Below are positions 9,260-18,640 of a stretch of DNA of 64,000 nt, in pieces. The notes beneath the pieces are model-generated. The model worked only from the letters and a program-made list of their open reading frames with translations, was not told where the DNA came from and ran no database searches. Made by a program: the position numbers and the translations under genes. Position 1 is the first letter of the stretch. Each line of letters begins with the position of its first letter. Location of the stretch: positions 1 through 64,000 of the forward strand of contig DATIWF010000077.1 of the NCBI GenBank assembly GCA_035519535.1. The letters run 5' to 3'. The stretch is from DATEGZ01 sp035519535. Lineage in GTDB: Bacteria; Acidobacteriota; Vicinamibacteria; Vicinamibacterales; SCN-69-37.

Positions 9260-10402
9260 TCAGACGTTCACCAGCTCCGCAACGGGCGACCTCACGCTCG
9301 AGGCCGCGACGGGCGACGCCTGCTGCGAGATGTTCAACAGAATCCCAATCGCCACGAGATTCATGACGAGCGACGAGCCGCCGTTGCTCACGAACGGCAG
9401 CGGGATGCCCTTGGTCGGCAGCAGCCCGATGACCACGCTCATGTTCACGAGCGCCTGCACCGCGACCATCGTCGTGAGCCCGAGCGCCATCAGCGTCCCG
9501 AACCGGTCGGGCGCGGTCAGCGCCGTTCGCAGGCCGCGCCAGGCGATCACGAGGAACGCCACGAGAATCACGGTGGTCCCGATCAACCCGAGCTCCTCGC
9601 CGACGACCGCGTAGATGAAGTCGCTGGGCGCCTCTGGGATGTAGAAGATCTTCTGGACGCCGGCCATGATGCCCTTGCCCAGCGCGCCGCCGGATCCGAG
9701 CGCGATGAGCGACTGATTCAGCTGGTAGCTCTTGCCGAGCGGGTCGTGGAGGGGATCCAGGAACGCGAGGAGCCGCTCGCGGCGATAGTCCGACGTCATG
9801 ATCAGCACGAGCGCCGAGGGTGCCAGCACGAGCAGCGTGCCGAGCAGGTAGCGGTAGTTCAGGCCCGCCGCGAAGACCACGGCCGTGACCACGATCACGA
9901 GGACGGACGCGGTGCCGAAGTCGGGCTCCTTCACGATCAGCGTCGCCATGCCCACCGTGACCACGGCGATCGGCACGACGGCCCACGCGATGTCGTTGAT
10001 GCGGTGCATCCGCCGCTCGAGCACGGCGGCCGTGAACAAGATCGCGACGAGCTTGGCCAGCTCGGACGGCTGGATCGAAAGCAGGCCGAGCGACAGCCAC
10101 CGCCGCGTGCCGTTGATGGGCGCGAACAGGAACACCAGGAGAAGCGCGGCGGTCGTAAGGCCGAGAAGCGCCCAGATGAGCCTCGGCCGCCGGTACTCAT
10201 GGTAGTCCACGCGCATCGCGCCCAGCATCAGCGTGACGCCCAGCGTGACCCACGCGATCTGCTTCAGCAGGTAGAAGTACGGCCCGCGCGGCGTGTCGAG
10301 GGCCTGCACCGCCGACGCGCTGTACACCATCACGACGCTGACTCCGACGAGGATCATCGTCGCCAGAAACAGCGTCTTGTCGGATTTCAAGGTTCGCGCC
10401 AT
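9260..10402 (-). CDS. ftsW: Septal peptidoglycan polymerase FtsW (SEDS family)
   Basis: A polytopic SEDS glycosyltransferase that polymerises lipid II together with the class B PBP FtsI. 380 residues, about ten transmembrane helices starting at TLFLATMILVGVSVVMVYS. The SEDS signatures NGTRRWLSLG and QPSELAKL are present (about 110-130), and the C-terminal LPTKGIPLPFVSNGGSSLV motif is intact. The start follows a 371-bp structured leader (10403-10773). That gap is unusual, because all other dcw genes here overlap or nearly touch, so ftsW may have its own promoter or regulated leader. Confidence 0.96.
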   Translation of the reverse strand: MARTLKSDKTLFLATMILVGVSVVMVYSASAVQALDTPRGPYFYLLKQIAWVTLGVTLMLGAMRVDYHEYRRPRLIWALLGLTTAALLLVFLFAPINGTRRWLSLGLLSIQPSELAKLVAILFTAAVLERRMHRINDIAWAVVPIAVVTVGMATLIVKEPDFGTASVLVIVVTAVVFAAGLNYRYLLGTLLVLAPSALVLIMTSDYRRERLLAFLDPLHDPLGKSYQLNQSLIALGSGGALGKGIMAGVQKIFYIPEAPSDFIYAVVGEELGLIGTTVILVAFLVIAWRGLRTALTAPDRFGTLMALGLTTMVAVQALVNMSVVIGLLPTKGIPLPFVSNGGSSLVMNLVAIGILLNISQQASPVAASSVRSPVAELVNV

Positions 10403-10505
10403 ACTCTCCAGCCTTCCGCTCTACAGGCCGGCGGGCAGCCCGCCGAAATACAGGCGGCCCGCCCGCGGGCCTGGCCGGGATTGGACGAAGGGCCCCGGCG
10501 CCCGT

Positions 10506-10632
10506 AGTGAGCGGTCAGCAGTCATCAGCCGGGTTGGACAAGGACACCAGCCTCACAGGCCGGGGCGGCCTGTGTTCCCAGCGGCCGGCTCCTCATCGCC
10601 GCACCCGAACTGATGACTGCTCACCGCTCACT
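10506..10632. repeat. Compound inverted repeat inside the dcw cluster
   Basis: The outer arms are 10506-10528 and 10610-10632: 23 nt each, matching at 22 of 23 positions when one is reverse-complemented, with further CGGGT pairing just inside. Nested within is a perfect 9-bp hairpin, CACAGGCCG (10554-10562) and CGGCCTGTG (10566-10574), with a GGG loop. As RNA it would fold into a long two-tier stem on either strand. Confidence 0.8.
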
Positions 10633-10723
10633 TGGTCTTCCTCCACCAGACGCTTTGCCAAGAACCCACTACCGGGCCAGGCCCGGCTGACGCCATCAGG
10701 ACCAGATCCGCTCTCAATCTCCG

Positions 10724-10772
10724 TCTGCCTTCTGCCCTCTGCCTTCTGCCTTCTGCCTTCTGCCTTCTGCCT
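10724..10772. repeat. Seven tandem copies of the heptamer TCTGCCT
   Basis: Seven 7-nt units run without a break from 10724 to 10772. Six are TCTGCCT and the second is TCTGCCC. The array touches the murD stop codon (10774-10776). The tract is pyrimidine-rich on the plus strand, so purine-rich (AGGCAGA) in the murD transcript. It is the same unit as at 4-17 and 38812-38846. Confidence 0.9.
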
Positions 10773-10773
10773 T

Positions 10774-12144
10774 CTAGTGCTTGGCGGCGCCCATCTCCTG
10801 CTCGAGCCGCCGCGCCTCGCTCTTGAACGCGCGGCCGCGCTCCGCGTAGTCCTGAAACATGTCGAAGCTCGAACACGCGGGCGCGAGGAGCACCGTGCCG
10901 CCCGGATGCGCGAGCGCAAACCCGAGGCGGACGGCGTCGCTCATCGACCGTGCGTCGCGCACGTGCACGACGGCGCCGAGCGCCGAGTGGATCAGCGGCG
11001 CGGCCTCGCCGATGGCGACAATCGCGTCCACGCGGCCGGGCACGACGTCCGCGAGGTCCTCGAACCGGCCGCCCTTGAACCGGCCGCCCATGATCGCGAC
11101 GACGCCGCGCTGGAAGCTCTCGATCGCGCGGCGCGCGGCGGCGACGTTGGTCGCCTTGGAGTCGTTGACGAACGCCACGCCGCCAAACTCGGTGACGCGC
11201 TCGAGCGCGTGCTCGAGGCCGGCGAAGCCCTCCACGGCCCGCTGCATCGCGCCCGGCGCGGCGCCCGCCACGCTGGCGACCGCGCACGCAGCGAGGACGT
11301 CGGCGAGGAGATGGCGGCCAGGCAATTTGACCGAGGCCACCGGGAAGAGCGGCGCCGACGCCCCGCGATCGCGCCGGACGATCACGCCGCCCTCGACCGT
11401 CACGCCATCGCGAATCGACGCGTCGAGCGCGAAATCGAACCGGCGAGCCCGCCCGCCGCGCGCCAGCGCGATCGACGCCGGGTCGTCGGCATTCACGACG
11501 GCCCAGTCGTCCGGCGTCTGGTTCGCGAAAATGCGGGCCTTGGCCGCCGCGTACTCCTCGAACGACGCGTGACGATCGAGGTGATCGGGCGACAGGTTGA
11601 GCAGCGCCGCAATCCAGGGGTGGAACGTCTCGGTCGACTCGAGCTGGAAGCTGCTGACCTCGACGACGTGCAGAGCGTCGGCGGTGGACGCGCCGACCTG
11701 CGCGCTGAGCGCGGTCCCGAGGTTCCCGCCCGCGGTGACGCGCATCCCGGCCTCATCCAGCATCCGCGCCACGAGCGTGGTCGTCGTGGACTTGCCCTTC
11801 GTGCCGGTGATCGCGATGACGCGGCCGGCGAGCCAGCGTGAGGCCAGCTCGATCTCGCCGATGACGGGCACGCCCGCCCGCCGCGCGGCGGCAATCGCCG
11901 CCTGGTTGGGCGGAACGCCCGGACTGAGGACGACGAGATCCGCGTCGAGGAACAGCTGGGCGACGTGCGGGCCAAGCGCGAGCGCCACGCCGAGGGCCTG
12001 CAGCCGATCCGCGCCGTCGACGGTGGCGGCGACATCGGCGAGCGTCACGCGCGCGCCGCGCGCCGCGAGCAGTTCGGCGGCCGCCCGGCCGCTGCGGCCA
12101 CCGCCCACGACCACCACCCGCTGGTTCTTGACGCTGAAGGTCAT
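10774..12144 (-). CDS. murD: UDP-N-acetylmuramoylalanine--D-glutamate ligase MurD
   Basis: The cytoplasmic ligase adding D-Glu to UDP-MurNAc-L-Ala. 456 residues. The N-terminal Rossmann domain has VVVGGGRSGRAAAELL (about 11-26) and LVVLSPGVPP. The ATP site is GTKGKSTTTT (114-123), with DHLDRH in the central domain. The C-terminal domain has ALERVTEFGGVAFVNDSKATN and LLAPACSSFDMFQDYAERG, both typical of MurD. It starts four bases after the mraY stop. Its own stop is followed at once by the heptamer array. Confidence 0.97.
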   Translation of the reverse strand: MTFSVKNQRVVVVGGGRSGRAAAELLAARGARVTLADVAATVDGADRLQALGVALALGPHVAQLFLDADLVVLSPGVPPNQAAIAAARRAGVPVIGEIELASRWLAGRVIAITGTKGKSTTTTLVARMLDEAGMRVTAGGNLGTALSAQVGASTADALHVVEVSSFQLESTETFHPWIAALLNLSPDHLDRHASFEEYAAAKARIFANQTPDDWAVVNADDPASIALARGGRARRFDFALDASIRDGVTVEGGVIVRRDRGASAPLFPVASVKLPGRHLLADVLAACAVASVAGAAPGAMQRAVEGFAGLEHALERVTEFGGVAFVNDSKATNVAAARRAIESFQRGVVAIMGGRFKGGRFEDLADVVPGRVDAIVAIGEAAPLIHSALGAVVHVRDARSMSDAVRLGFALAHPGGTVLLAPACSSFDMFQDYAERGRAFKSEARRLEQEMGAAKH

Positions 12145-12148
12145 CCGT

Positions 12149-13240
12149 TCACCTCAGCTTCAGCGTCGTGAGGCTGAACAGCGCGAAGATGATCGCGACG
12201 ATCTGAAAGCGCGTGATGATCTTCGGTTCCTGCCAGCCGATGAGCTCGAAATGGTGGTGGAGCGGCGCCATCCTGAAGACGCGCTTGCCGCCCCGGAAGC
12301 GGTAGGACGCGACCTGGATGATGACGGACGCGGCCTCGATGACGAACACGCCGCCGACGATCGGCAGCAGCAGCTCCTGTTTTATGAGGATCGCCACGGT
12401 GCCGAGCGCGCCGCCGAGCGCCAGCGACCCGACGTCGCCCATGAAGATGTCCGCCGGGTGTGCGTTCCACCAGAGGAACCCGAGGCTCGCGCCGACGAGC
12501 GTCCCGCAGAAAATCGTGAGCTCCGCGGTTGGAAAATGCACGAGCTGCAGGTACGTCGCGAGCACGGCGTGCCCCGTGACATAGGCCAACGCGGTGTACG
12601 TGCCGGCGGCCACCGAGAACGTGCTGATGGCGAGCCCGTCGAGCCCGTCCGTGAGATTGACGGCGTTGGTCGCGCCGACGAGCACGATGATCGCGAAGAC
12701 CACGTAGCCCCAGCCGAGATCGGGAATCCACTGCTTGAAGAACGGAAAGATCAGCCGCGTGCTGTAGAGCGGCGGTTGATGGTAGACCAGCACCATCAGC
12801 GACAGGCCCACGCCGGTCGCCACGATGATCTGCGACGCGAACTTGTACCGCGCGAACAGCCCGTGGTGGCTGTGGCGCGTGACCTTCAGGTAGTCATCGA
12901 CGAATCCGACGAAACCGAACGCAGCCGTCGCCAGCAGGGCGATCCAGATGTACGGACTCGTCAGATCGGCCCACAGCAGCGTCGAGGCGAAGACCGCCGC
13001 CAGGATCAGCAGGCCGCCCATCGTCGGCGTGCCGGCTTTCGGCTTGTGGCTGGCGGGGCCGTCGGTGCGCACGACCTGGCCAATCTGAAACTCCCGCAAC
13101 CGGCGAATGAGCCACGGACCGAGGAGCAGGCTCAGCAGCAGCGCCGTCAGGCTGGCGGCGGCCGTGCGGAACGTGATGTAGCCCACGACGTTGAGCACGT
13201 GGATCTGATCGCGCAGCGGATAGAGGAGATGGAACAGCAC
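12149..13240 (-). CDS. mraY: Phospho-MurNAc-pentapeptide translocase MraY
   Basis: The polytopic enzyme that transfers phospho-MurNAc-pentapeptide to undecaprenyl phosphate, forming lipid I. 363 residues from a GTG at 13240, giving the usual LFHLLYPLRD N-terminus. The GTG shares one base with the murF stop (TAGTG), so coupling is likely. About ten transmembrane helices. Catalytic landmarks: GFVDDYLK, TNAVNLTDGLDGLA, FMGDVGSLALGG, and the HHHFELIGW motif near the C-terminus. The frame continues upstream into murF, but that extension is an artefact of GC-rich sequence. Confidence 0.96.
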   Translation of the reverse strand: MLFHLLYPLRDQIHVLNVVGYITFRTAAASLTALLLSLLLGPWLIRRLREFQIGQVVRTDGPASHKPKAGTPTMGGLLILAAVFASTLLWADLTSPYIWIALLATAAFGFVGFVDDYLKVTRHSHHGLFARYKFASQIIVATGVGLSLMVLVYHQPPLYSTRLIFPFFKQWIPDLGWGYVVFAIIVLVGATNAVNLTDGLDGLAISTFSVAAGTYTALAYVTGHAVLATYLQLVHFPTAELTIFCGTLVGASLGFLWWNAHPADIFMGDVGSLALGGALGTVAILIKQELLLPIVGGVFVIEAASVIIQVASYRFRGGKRVFRMAPLHHHFELIGWQEPKIITRFQIVAIIFALFSLTTLKLR

Positions 13241-14643
13241 TACGCCCCCTCCTTCAGCCGGTCGACGATGAGGTCCGTGCGCGTGCCGCGCGATCCCTTG
13301 ACGAGCACGAGGTCGCCAGGCCGGACGAGCCTCGCCACCGCGTCGGCGGCCGCGGCGCTGTCGGCGAAGCGATGGATCTGCGACGCGGCCAGGCCCTCGC
13401 GCGCCGCGCCAATCGCGAGGCCATCCGCGGCCGGTCCGCCCACCACGACGATCTCGTCCACGCCCGCGCGAGCCGCGTGCCGGCCGCACGCTTCATGCAG
13501 CGCGGGGGCGGCGCCGCCCAGCTCGAGCATCTCGCCGAGCACCGCCACGCGGCGGCCGGACGTCTCCGTCACCGCCAGCGCGTCGAGCATCGCCTGCATC
13601 GCCGCGGGACTGGCGTTGTACGAATCGTCGACGAGCCGCGCGCCCGACGGCAGGCGCGTGATCGCGCCGCGGCGGGCGACGGGCTGAAGCGTGCGCACGC
13701 GTCTTTCGATCTCAGACACCGGCACGTCAAATTCGAGCGCGACCCCGACGGCGGCGAGCACGTTGGACAGTTGCCGGCGCCCCGGCAGCGGGACCGTCAG
13801 ATGCAGCCGGCCCGCCGGCGTCGAGACATCGGCCGCCGTCCCGTCGAATCCGCGGTCGACGACGCCCGTGGCGCGCACGTCCGCGCCGGCCGATTCGCCG
13901 AACGTCACGCGCCGTCCGGCAAACTGGCCGACCCGCGCCATGACCAGCGCGTCATCGGCGTTGGCCACGACCAGCGTCCGGGGCGTCGCCTGTTCGAGGA
14001 TCTCGGCCTTCGCGTCGGCGATCGCTTCCCGCGAACCGAAGAACCCGATGTGCGCGTCGCCGACGTTCGTCCAGACGCGCACGTCCGGCTCGGCGATCGC
14101 GACGAGCGCTCGAATCTCGCCGGCGTGATTCATCCCGAGCTCGACGACGGCGATCTCCTGGCCGTGCGTGAGCTCGGTGAGCGACAACGGCAGGCCGACG
14201 TGATTGTTCAGGTTGCCACGGTTGCGGAACACGGCGTACTTCGCGCTGAGGAGGTCGGCGGCCACCTCTTTCGTGGTGGTCTTGCCGGCGCTCCCGGTGA
14301 TCGCGACGACGCGCGCGCCCGACTGGCGCCGAACGGTCCGGCCGAGCGCCTGAAGCGCCCGCAGCGTGTCGTCAACCACAATCACCGCGGCGGGGCCCGC
14401 GCCGGGCGCCGGCGCGGACACCAGGACGCCTGCCGCGCCGCGCTCGACCGCGGCGCCGACGAACGCGTGGCCGTCGAAGCGATCCCCGCGCAGCGCGACG
14501 AAGAGCGCGCCCGGCGCAATCGTGCGGCTGTCGATCGACACGCCGGCGAACCCGCGCACCGGATCGCCGGCGATCACGCGCCCCCCGGTCGCGGTGGCGA
14601 CCATCCCGGCAGTGAGCACGACGGCGGCCACGGCGGTCGTCAC
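13240..14643 (-). CDS. murF: UDP-MurNAc-tripeptide--D-Ala-D-Ala ligase MurF
   Basis: The ligase adding the D-Ala-D-Ala dipeptide to the UDP-MurNAc tripeptide. 467 residues from a GTG that overlaps the murE stop by four bases. The N-terminal domain carries VSIDSRTIAPGALFVALRGDRFDGHAF, shared with MurE. The ATP site is GSAGKTTTKE (117-126), and NNHVGLPLSL follows in the central domain. The C-terminal domain has LVDDSYNASPAAMQAML and VLGEMLELG, both MurF hallmarks. Since ddl is not in this cluster, D-Ala-D-Ala must be made by a gene elsewhere. Confidence 0.97.
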   Translation of the reverse strand: MTTAVAAVVLTAGMVATATGGRVIAGDPVRGFAGVSIDSRTIAPGALFVALRGDRFDGHAFVGAAVERGAAGVLVSAPAPGAGPAAVIVVDDTLRALQALGRTVRRQSGARVVAITGSAGKTTTKEVAADLLSAKYAVFRNRGNLNNHVGLPLSLTELTHGQEIAVVELGMNHAGEIRALVAIAEPDVRVWTNVGDAHIGFFGSREAIADAKAEILEQATPRTLVVANADDALVMARVGQFAGRRVTFGESAGADVRATGVVDRGFDGTAADVSTPAGRLHLTVPLPGRRQLSNVLAAVGVALEFDVPVSEIERRVRTLQPVARRGAITRLPSGARLVDDSYNASPAAMQAMLDALAVTETSGRRVAVLGEMLELGGAAPALHEACGRHAARAGVDEIVVVGGPAADGLAIGAAREGLAASQIHRFADSAAAADAVARLVRPGDLVLVKGSRGTRTDLIVDRLKEGA

Positions 14644-16175
14644 ACCCGTGAGGCGGCCCGGCGGTGTCCCAGGGCCGTGCGCGCAACTTCGACGTCGTCG
14701 AACGGCAAGGTCCGGTCGCCGATGATCTGGTATTTCTCGTGCCCTTTGCCGGCGATCACGACGAGGTCGCCAGGCTTGGCGGTGCGGATGGCATGCTCGA
14801 TCGCCCGGCGGCGATCGACCTGCACGACGAACGGCGTCGTCGATCGTTTCGGCGCCCCGGGCTCGGGCGGCGGGGCCAGTCCGCGCTGGATCTCCTCGAT
14901 GATTTTTTCCGGGTCCTCCGAGCGCGGGTTGTCGGAGGTCAGGACCACGAAGTCACTCAGCCGCGCGGCCACGGCGCCCATCAACGGACGCTTCGTCCGA
15001 TCGCGATCGCCGCCGCAGCCGAACACCGTGATCAGGCGGCCCTGCGCGAGGGGCCGGGCCGTCTCGAGCAGGTTCTTGAGCGCGTCGTCGGTGTGCGCGT
15101 AGTCCACGACGACGCGCACGTCGTCGCTGCTGCCGGACACGACCTGGAACCGGCCGGGCACGCGCTCGAGGCGCGCCAAGCCTTCCTCGATCGCTGCGGT
15201 CGGCAGGTCGAGCGCGATGGCGGTCGCGACGACCCCCAGGATGTTGTAGACGTTCGGCCGGCCCACGAGCGGGGAGCGGATCGAGATCGCGCCGCGCGGC
15301 GTCGCGGCTTCGAACGCGAGGCCCTCGAGCGACGAATGAATCGCGGAGGCGCGCACGTCCGCCGGCCGGTCGATGGCATACGTGACCACGCGCGGCAGGC
15401 TGGCCGCGAGTTCGACGCCGCGCGGGTCGTCAACGTTCACGATCGACGGCGCGCCGGCGGGCAGCATCTCGAACAGGCGCCGCTTGGCGGCGAAGTACTG
15501 GCGCATGTCGCCGTGGAAGTCCAGGTGGTCGCGCGTGAGATTGGTGAAGATCGCGGCAGCAAAACGGACATACGCGACCCGGTGGAGGACGAGCGCGTGC
15601 GACGAGACCTCCATCGCGCACGACCGGCAGCCGTTGGTCACCATCTCGCGCAGCAGGCGCTGCACTTCGGAGGCCTCGGGGGTCGTATGCGAGGCGTCGC
15701 GCTCGGTCTGGCTCGTCGCGCCGGTCCGCACGGTCACGGTCCCGAGGCGACCGCACGGCACGCGCGCCGCATCAAACACCGACGCCAGCAGGTACGTCGT
15801 CGTCGTCTTGCCGTTCGTGCCGGTGACGCCCACGACCACGAGCTCGTCGCTCGGCCGATCGAAGTAGATCGCGGCGAGCTCGGCGAGCGCGAGGCGCGCG
15901 TCGGTCGTGCGAATCCAGGGCACCGCGGCGCCGGCCGGAGGCGCCGCTTCGGCCACGACGGCCGCGGCGCCGCGCTTGATCGCGTCGGCGGCGAACGTCG
16001 CGCCGTCCTGACGGAGTCCGGGAATCGCGACGAAGATCGTCCCGGGCGACACGCCGCGCGAATCATGCGTGACGCCGGTCACCGCCAGATCCTGGCGTCG
16101 CGCGGCCGAGACGAGCGCCGATGCGTCAGGCGCGAGCGTCTTCGCGGCCGCCACCAGGGCGCCGAGTGTCTTCAC
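14640..16175 (-). CDS. murE: UDP-MurNAc-dipeptide--meso-diaminopimelate ligase MurE
   Basis: The ligase adding the third amino acid of the stem peptide. 511 residues. The N-terminal domain has VTHDSRGVSPGTIFVAIPG, and the ATP site is GTNGKTTTT (119-127). The substrate-reading motif is DNPR at 415-418, continuing SEDP, which in this family selects meso-diaminopimelate rather than lysine. The peptidoglycan should therefore be of the DAP type. Starts at GTG with a four-base overlap with the ftsI stop, and overlaps murF at its end. Confidence 0.97.
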   Translation of the reverse strand: MKTLGALVAAAKTLAPDASALVSAARRQDLAVTGVTHDSRGVSPGTIFVAIPGLRQDGATFAADAIKRGAAAVVAEAAPPAGAAVPWIRTTDARLALAELAAIYFDRPSDELVVVGVTGTNGKTTTTYLLASVFDAARVPCGRLGTVTVRTGATSQTERDASHTTPEASEVQRLLREMVTNGCRSCAMEVSSHALVLHRVAYVRFAAAIFTNLTRDHLDFHGDMRQYFAAKRRLFEMLPAGAPSIVNVDDPRGVELAASLPRVVTYAIDRPADVRASAIHSSLEGLAFEAATPRGAISIRSPLVGRPNVYNILGVVATAIALDLPTAAIEEGLARLERVPGRFQVVSGSSDDVRVVVDYAHTDDALKNLLETARPLAQGRLITVFGCGGDRDRTKRPLMGAVAARLSDFVVLTSDNPRSEDPEKIIEEIQRGLAPPPEPGAPKRSTTPFVVQVDRRRAIEHAIRTAKPGDLVVIAGKGHEKYQIIGDRTLPFDDVEVARTALGHRRAASRV

Positions 16176-18235
16176 TCGCGCCCCCCGGACCCCGCGCGTG
16201 GATCGATCGGCGCCGTCCGGCGAAGCTCGAGCGTGCTGGCCTCTCCAGACTCGATGGCGCGGCCAGGCTCCGGCGTCTGCGACGTGACGAACCCGAATCC
16301 GGAGGAACGCACCGTCAGACCCAGACTCGTCAGGATGCGCACGGCGTCGCGCATGGCAAGTCCGCGAACGTCGGGCATCACGGGATGGTCCCCGACCGGC
16401 GTCAGGACCGGGATCACCTCCGGGACCTGGGGCACGGGCCGATCGCGACGGGCGTCCGCTGAAATCACGAGGGGCGGCGTCGGGTTGATCGTCGGCGGCA
16501 CGCCCTCCAGCTGCAGCGCCGCCTCGGCGATCCGCTTGAAGATCGGCGCGGCGACGTCGCCGCCGTGGGTGTGTCCCGCCCGCGGCGTGTCGATGACCAC
16601 GAGAATCGTGAACACCGGCCGGCGCGACGGCACGAAGCCGACGAACGACGCGTTGTAGTCGGTGTCCGAGTAGCGCCCTTCGGCGGTCAGTTTCTTGGCC
16701 GTGCCGGTCTTGCCGGCCACCTGGAAGCGATCGAGCTGCGCTTTCTTCGCGGTCCCGCGCTCGACGACGCCCTCCATGAACGTCGTGAGCGTCGCCGCCG
16801 TTTCCCTGCTGATCGCCCGCCGCAGCGGCTTCGGATCGACGACCTGACGCTCGCCGTCGCGGATGAATGCCGACACGAGGTGGGGTTCGTAGAGCGTGCC
16901 GCCGTTCGCGATCACGCTCGCTGCCATGGCCATCTGCACCGCCGTGACGCTCACGTTGTAGCCCATCGACATCGACGCCAGCGTGCTGTCGGACATCTTC
17001 GCCGGGTCCCAGACCTTCCCGTGGCTCTCGCCCGTGAAGTCATCGCCCAGCGCGGCTCCGAAGCCGAAACGCCGGGCGAACCGCCCGAGGCGCTCGGCGC
17101 CAGTTTGCAGGCCGATCTTGATTGCGCCAATGTTGCTGGACTTCACGATCACGTCCTCGACGGTCAGGACCCCATAGTTGTGACCCGAATCCTCGGTGAT
17201 CGGCTTGCGGCCCGGGAACGTGATCACGCCGGGATTCGTGTCGATCAGATCCGTGGGCTTCAGCACGCCCTCTTCGATCGCGGCCGAGGCCGTCACGATC
17301 TTGAAGGTGGACCCGGGCTCATAGACGTCCAGCGTCGCCCGATTGTGCAGGTCGTCCGGATCGGCCTGCGACGCCAGGTTCGGGTTGAACGTCGGATAGT
17401 TCGCGAGGGCGAGAATCTCGCCGGTCCAGGGATCGACGACGATCGCGGTGCCGCCGCGGGCGCGGTTCTCCACCACGCCCGCTTCGAGCTCGCGCTCCGC
17501 GATGTACTGCAAGTCCCGGTCGATCGTCAGCTGGAGCGTGTCGCCGGGGATCGTCGGCTGCTCCACCCGCTCTTCCAGGCGGTGTTTCTCGCCGTCGATC
17601 CGGGCCAGCACCTTGCCCGGCACGCCGCGGACGCGGTCGTCGTAGACGTACTCGATCCCGCCCAGGCCGCTGCTGTTGATGTCCACGAAGCCGAGGACAT
17701 GGGCCGCGAGGCTCATGTTCGGGTAGTAGCGTCCCGACTCGCGGTAGAGCGAAATCCCGGCCAGCTTGAGCGCGGCGACCCTCTCGGCCTGGATCTGCGA
17801 CATCGCTCGCCATCGGCGCAGGTACGCGAAGCCCTTCGTCGACGACAGCCTTTCGACGAACGTCGCTTGTTCCTTGGTGGAGCAATCGCCGAGCGCGCGG
17901 CAGAGCGCGGCCGCGGTCGCGACCGGATCGGGGACGTCCTGAGGATCGGCGACCAGCGCCGACGCATCGGCCGACGCCGCCAGAATCGCGCCGCGCCGAT
18001 CGAGGATGTCGCCGCGCATCGCCGGCGGCGTGATGACGGAGTTCTGCTGCCTGGTCGCCCGAGCAAGGTAGGCCTGGTGCTGCACGACCTGGAGCCAGAC
18101 GAGGCGCGCCTCGACGACCGCCCCCCAGAGCGCGATGCCCGCGAACACGAACGCGACGCGGCGCCTGATGGCCGGTCGCCAGGCGGCCTCAAACGCCTCG
18201 CCGGGCCGCTCCGTCGTCTGCAGAACGTCGATCAT
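16172..18235 (-). CDS. ftsI: Division-specific class B penicillin-binding protein FtsI (PBP3-like) with a PASTA domain
   Basis: A bitopic transpeptidase that crosslinks septal peptidoglycan with FtsW. 687 residues: one transmembrane helix near 27-50, a PBP dimerisation domain beginning near RGDILDRRG (74-82), then the transpeptidase domain with STFK at 309-312 (catalytic Ser309), SSN at 366-368 and KTGT at 509-512. A C-terminal PASTA repeat (about 610-675, MPDVRGLAMRDAVRILTSLG) is present. PASTA domains are common on division PBPs of Gram-positives and some diderms, but absent from E. coli FtsI. It starts 15 bases after the ftsL stop. Confidence 0.96.
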   Translation of the reverse strand: MIDVLQTTERPGEAFEAAWRPAIRRRVAFVFAGIALWGAVVEARLVWLQVVQHQAYLARATRQQNSVITPPAMRGDILDRRGAILAASADASALVADPQDVPDPVATAAALCRALGDCSTKEQATFVERLSSTKGFAYLRRWRAMSQIQAERVAALKLAGISLYRESGRYYPNMSLAAHVLGFVDINSSGLGGIEYVYDDRVRGVPGKVLARIDGEKHRLEERVEQPTIPGDTLQLTIDRDLQYIAERELEAGVVENRARGGTAIVVDPWTGEILALANYPTFNPNLASQADPDDLHNRATLDVYEPGSTFKIVTASAAIEEGVLKPTDLIDTNPGVITFPGRKPITEDSGHNYGVLTVEDVIVKSSNIGAIKIGLQTGAERLGRFARRFGFGAALGDDFTGESHGKVWDPAKMSDSTLASMSMGYNVSVTAVQMAMAASVIANGGTLYEPHLVSAFIRDGERQVVDPKPLRRAISRETAATLTTFMEGVVERGTAKKAQLDRFQVAGKTGTAKKLTAEGRYSDTDYNASFVGFVPSRRPVFTILVVIDTPRAGHTHGGDVAAPIFKRIAEAALQLEGVPPTINPTPPLVISADARRDRPVPQVPEVIPVLTPVGDHPVMPDVRGLAMRDAVRILTSLGLTVRSSGFGFVTSQTPEPGRAIESGEASTLELRRTAPIDPRAGSGGRE

Positions 18236-18250
18236 GGATCCTCGACTCCG

Positions 18251-18640
18251 TCATCGCGCGTCGGCGACGATGTCCTTGCGCGGCGCGACGGCCGGGGCGC
18301 GCTCGATCACGATGATGTCGCTCGCCGAGGGCGCCACCATGTGCAACTCGTGCACCGCGCGCTGCTGCACGTTCTGCGGCGCGCGCTCCATCTCATAGTC
18401 CACGCGCAGCTTCCGGCGCAGCGATTCCTCCTGCGACAGCAGGTCGCGTACTTTCTGCGCCCTGCGGCCGTACTTCACGACCTCGACGTGCTGCCACGCC
18501 GAGACGAGCGCCGTGCCGACGATGAGCAGGGCGAGGAGGACGGTGCGGCGGAAGTCGCGCTTCTGCTGCGCGTCGACTTCCCGCACGACCTGGTTGTTGC
18601 GGATGTCCTTCTTGATCGCGTACTCGACGTCGATGCTCAT
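18251..18640 (-). CDS. ftsL: Cell division protein FtsL-like
   Basis: A 129-residue bitopic protein placed exactly where ftsL sits in dcw clusters, between rsmH and ftsI. A charged cytoplasmic tail of about 32 residues is followed by one transmembrane helix (TVLLALLIVGTALVSAW). A coiled-coil-prone stretch comes next (YGRRAQKVRDLLSQEESLRRKLRVDYEMERAP), with a short C-terminal tail. FtsL sequences diverge widely, so the call rests on position, size and topology. The ATG at 18640 overlaps the rsmH stop by four bases; the longer open frame upstream runs inside rsmH and is rejected. Confidence 0.85.
   Translation of the reverse strand: MSIDVEYAIKKDIRNNQVVREVDAQQKRDFRRTVLLALLIVGTALVSAWQHVEVVKYGRRAQKVRDLLSQEESLRRKLRVDYEMERAPQNVQQRAVHELHMVAPSASDIIVIERAPAVAPRKDIVADAR

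Larger units (their letters stand above)
10403..10773. other. Structured 371-bp gap between murD and ftsW
   Basis: No coding region is convincing here. From the ftsW side it holds two short perfect GC hairpins. One is at 10430-10444 (7-bp stem, 1-nt loop) and one at 10456-10471 (7-bp stem, 2-nt loop). A large compound inverted repeat at 10506-10632 follows, and seven copies of a heptamer at 10724-10772 abut the murD stop. On the minus strand all of this would form the 3' end of a murD transcript and the leader of ftsW. None of the stems is followed by a U-run, so a simple intrinsic terminator is not supported. Confidence 0.6.

Noticed and set aside
10430..10471. The two GC hairpins before ftsW as intrinsic terminators
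   Set aside because: Neither stem is followed by a T-run on either strand.
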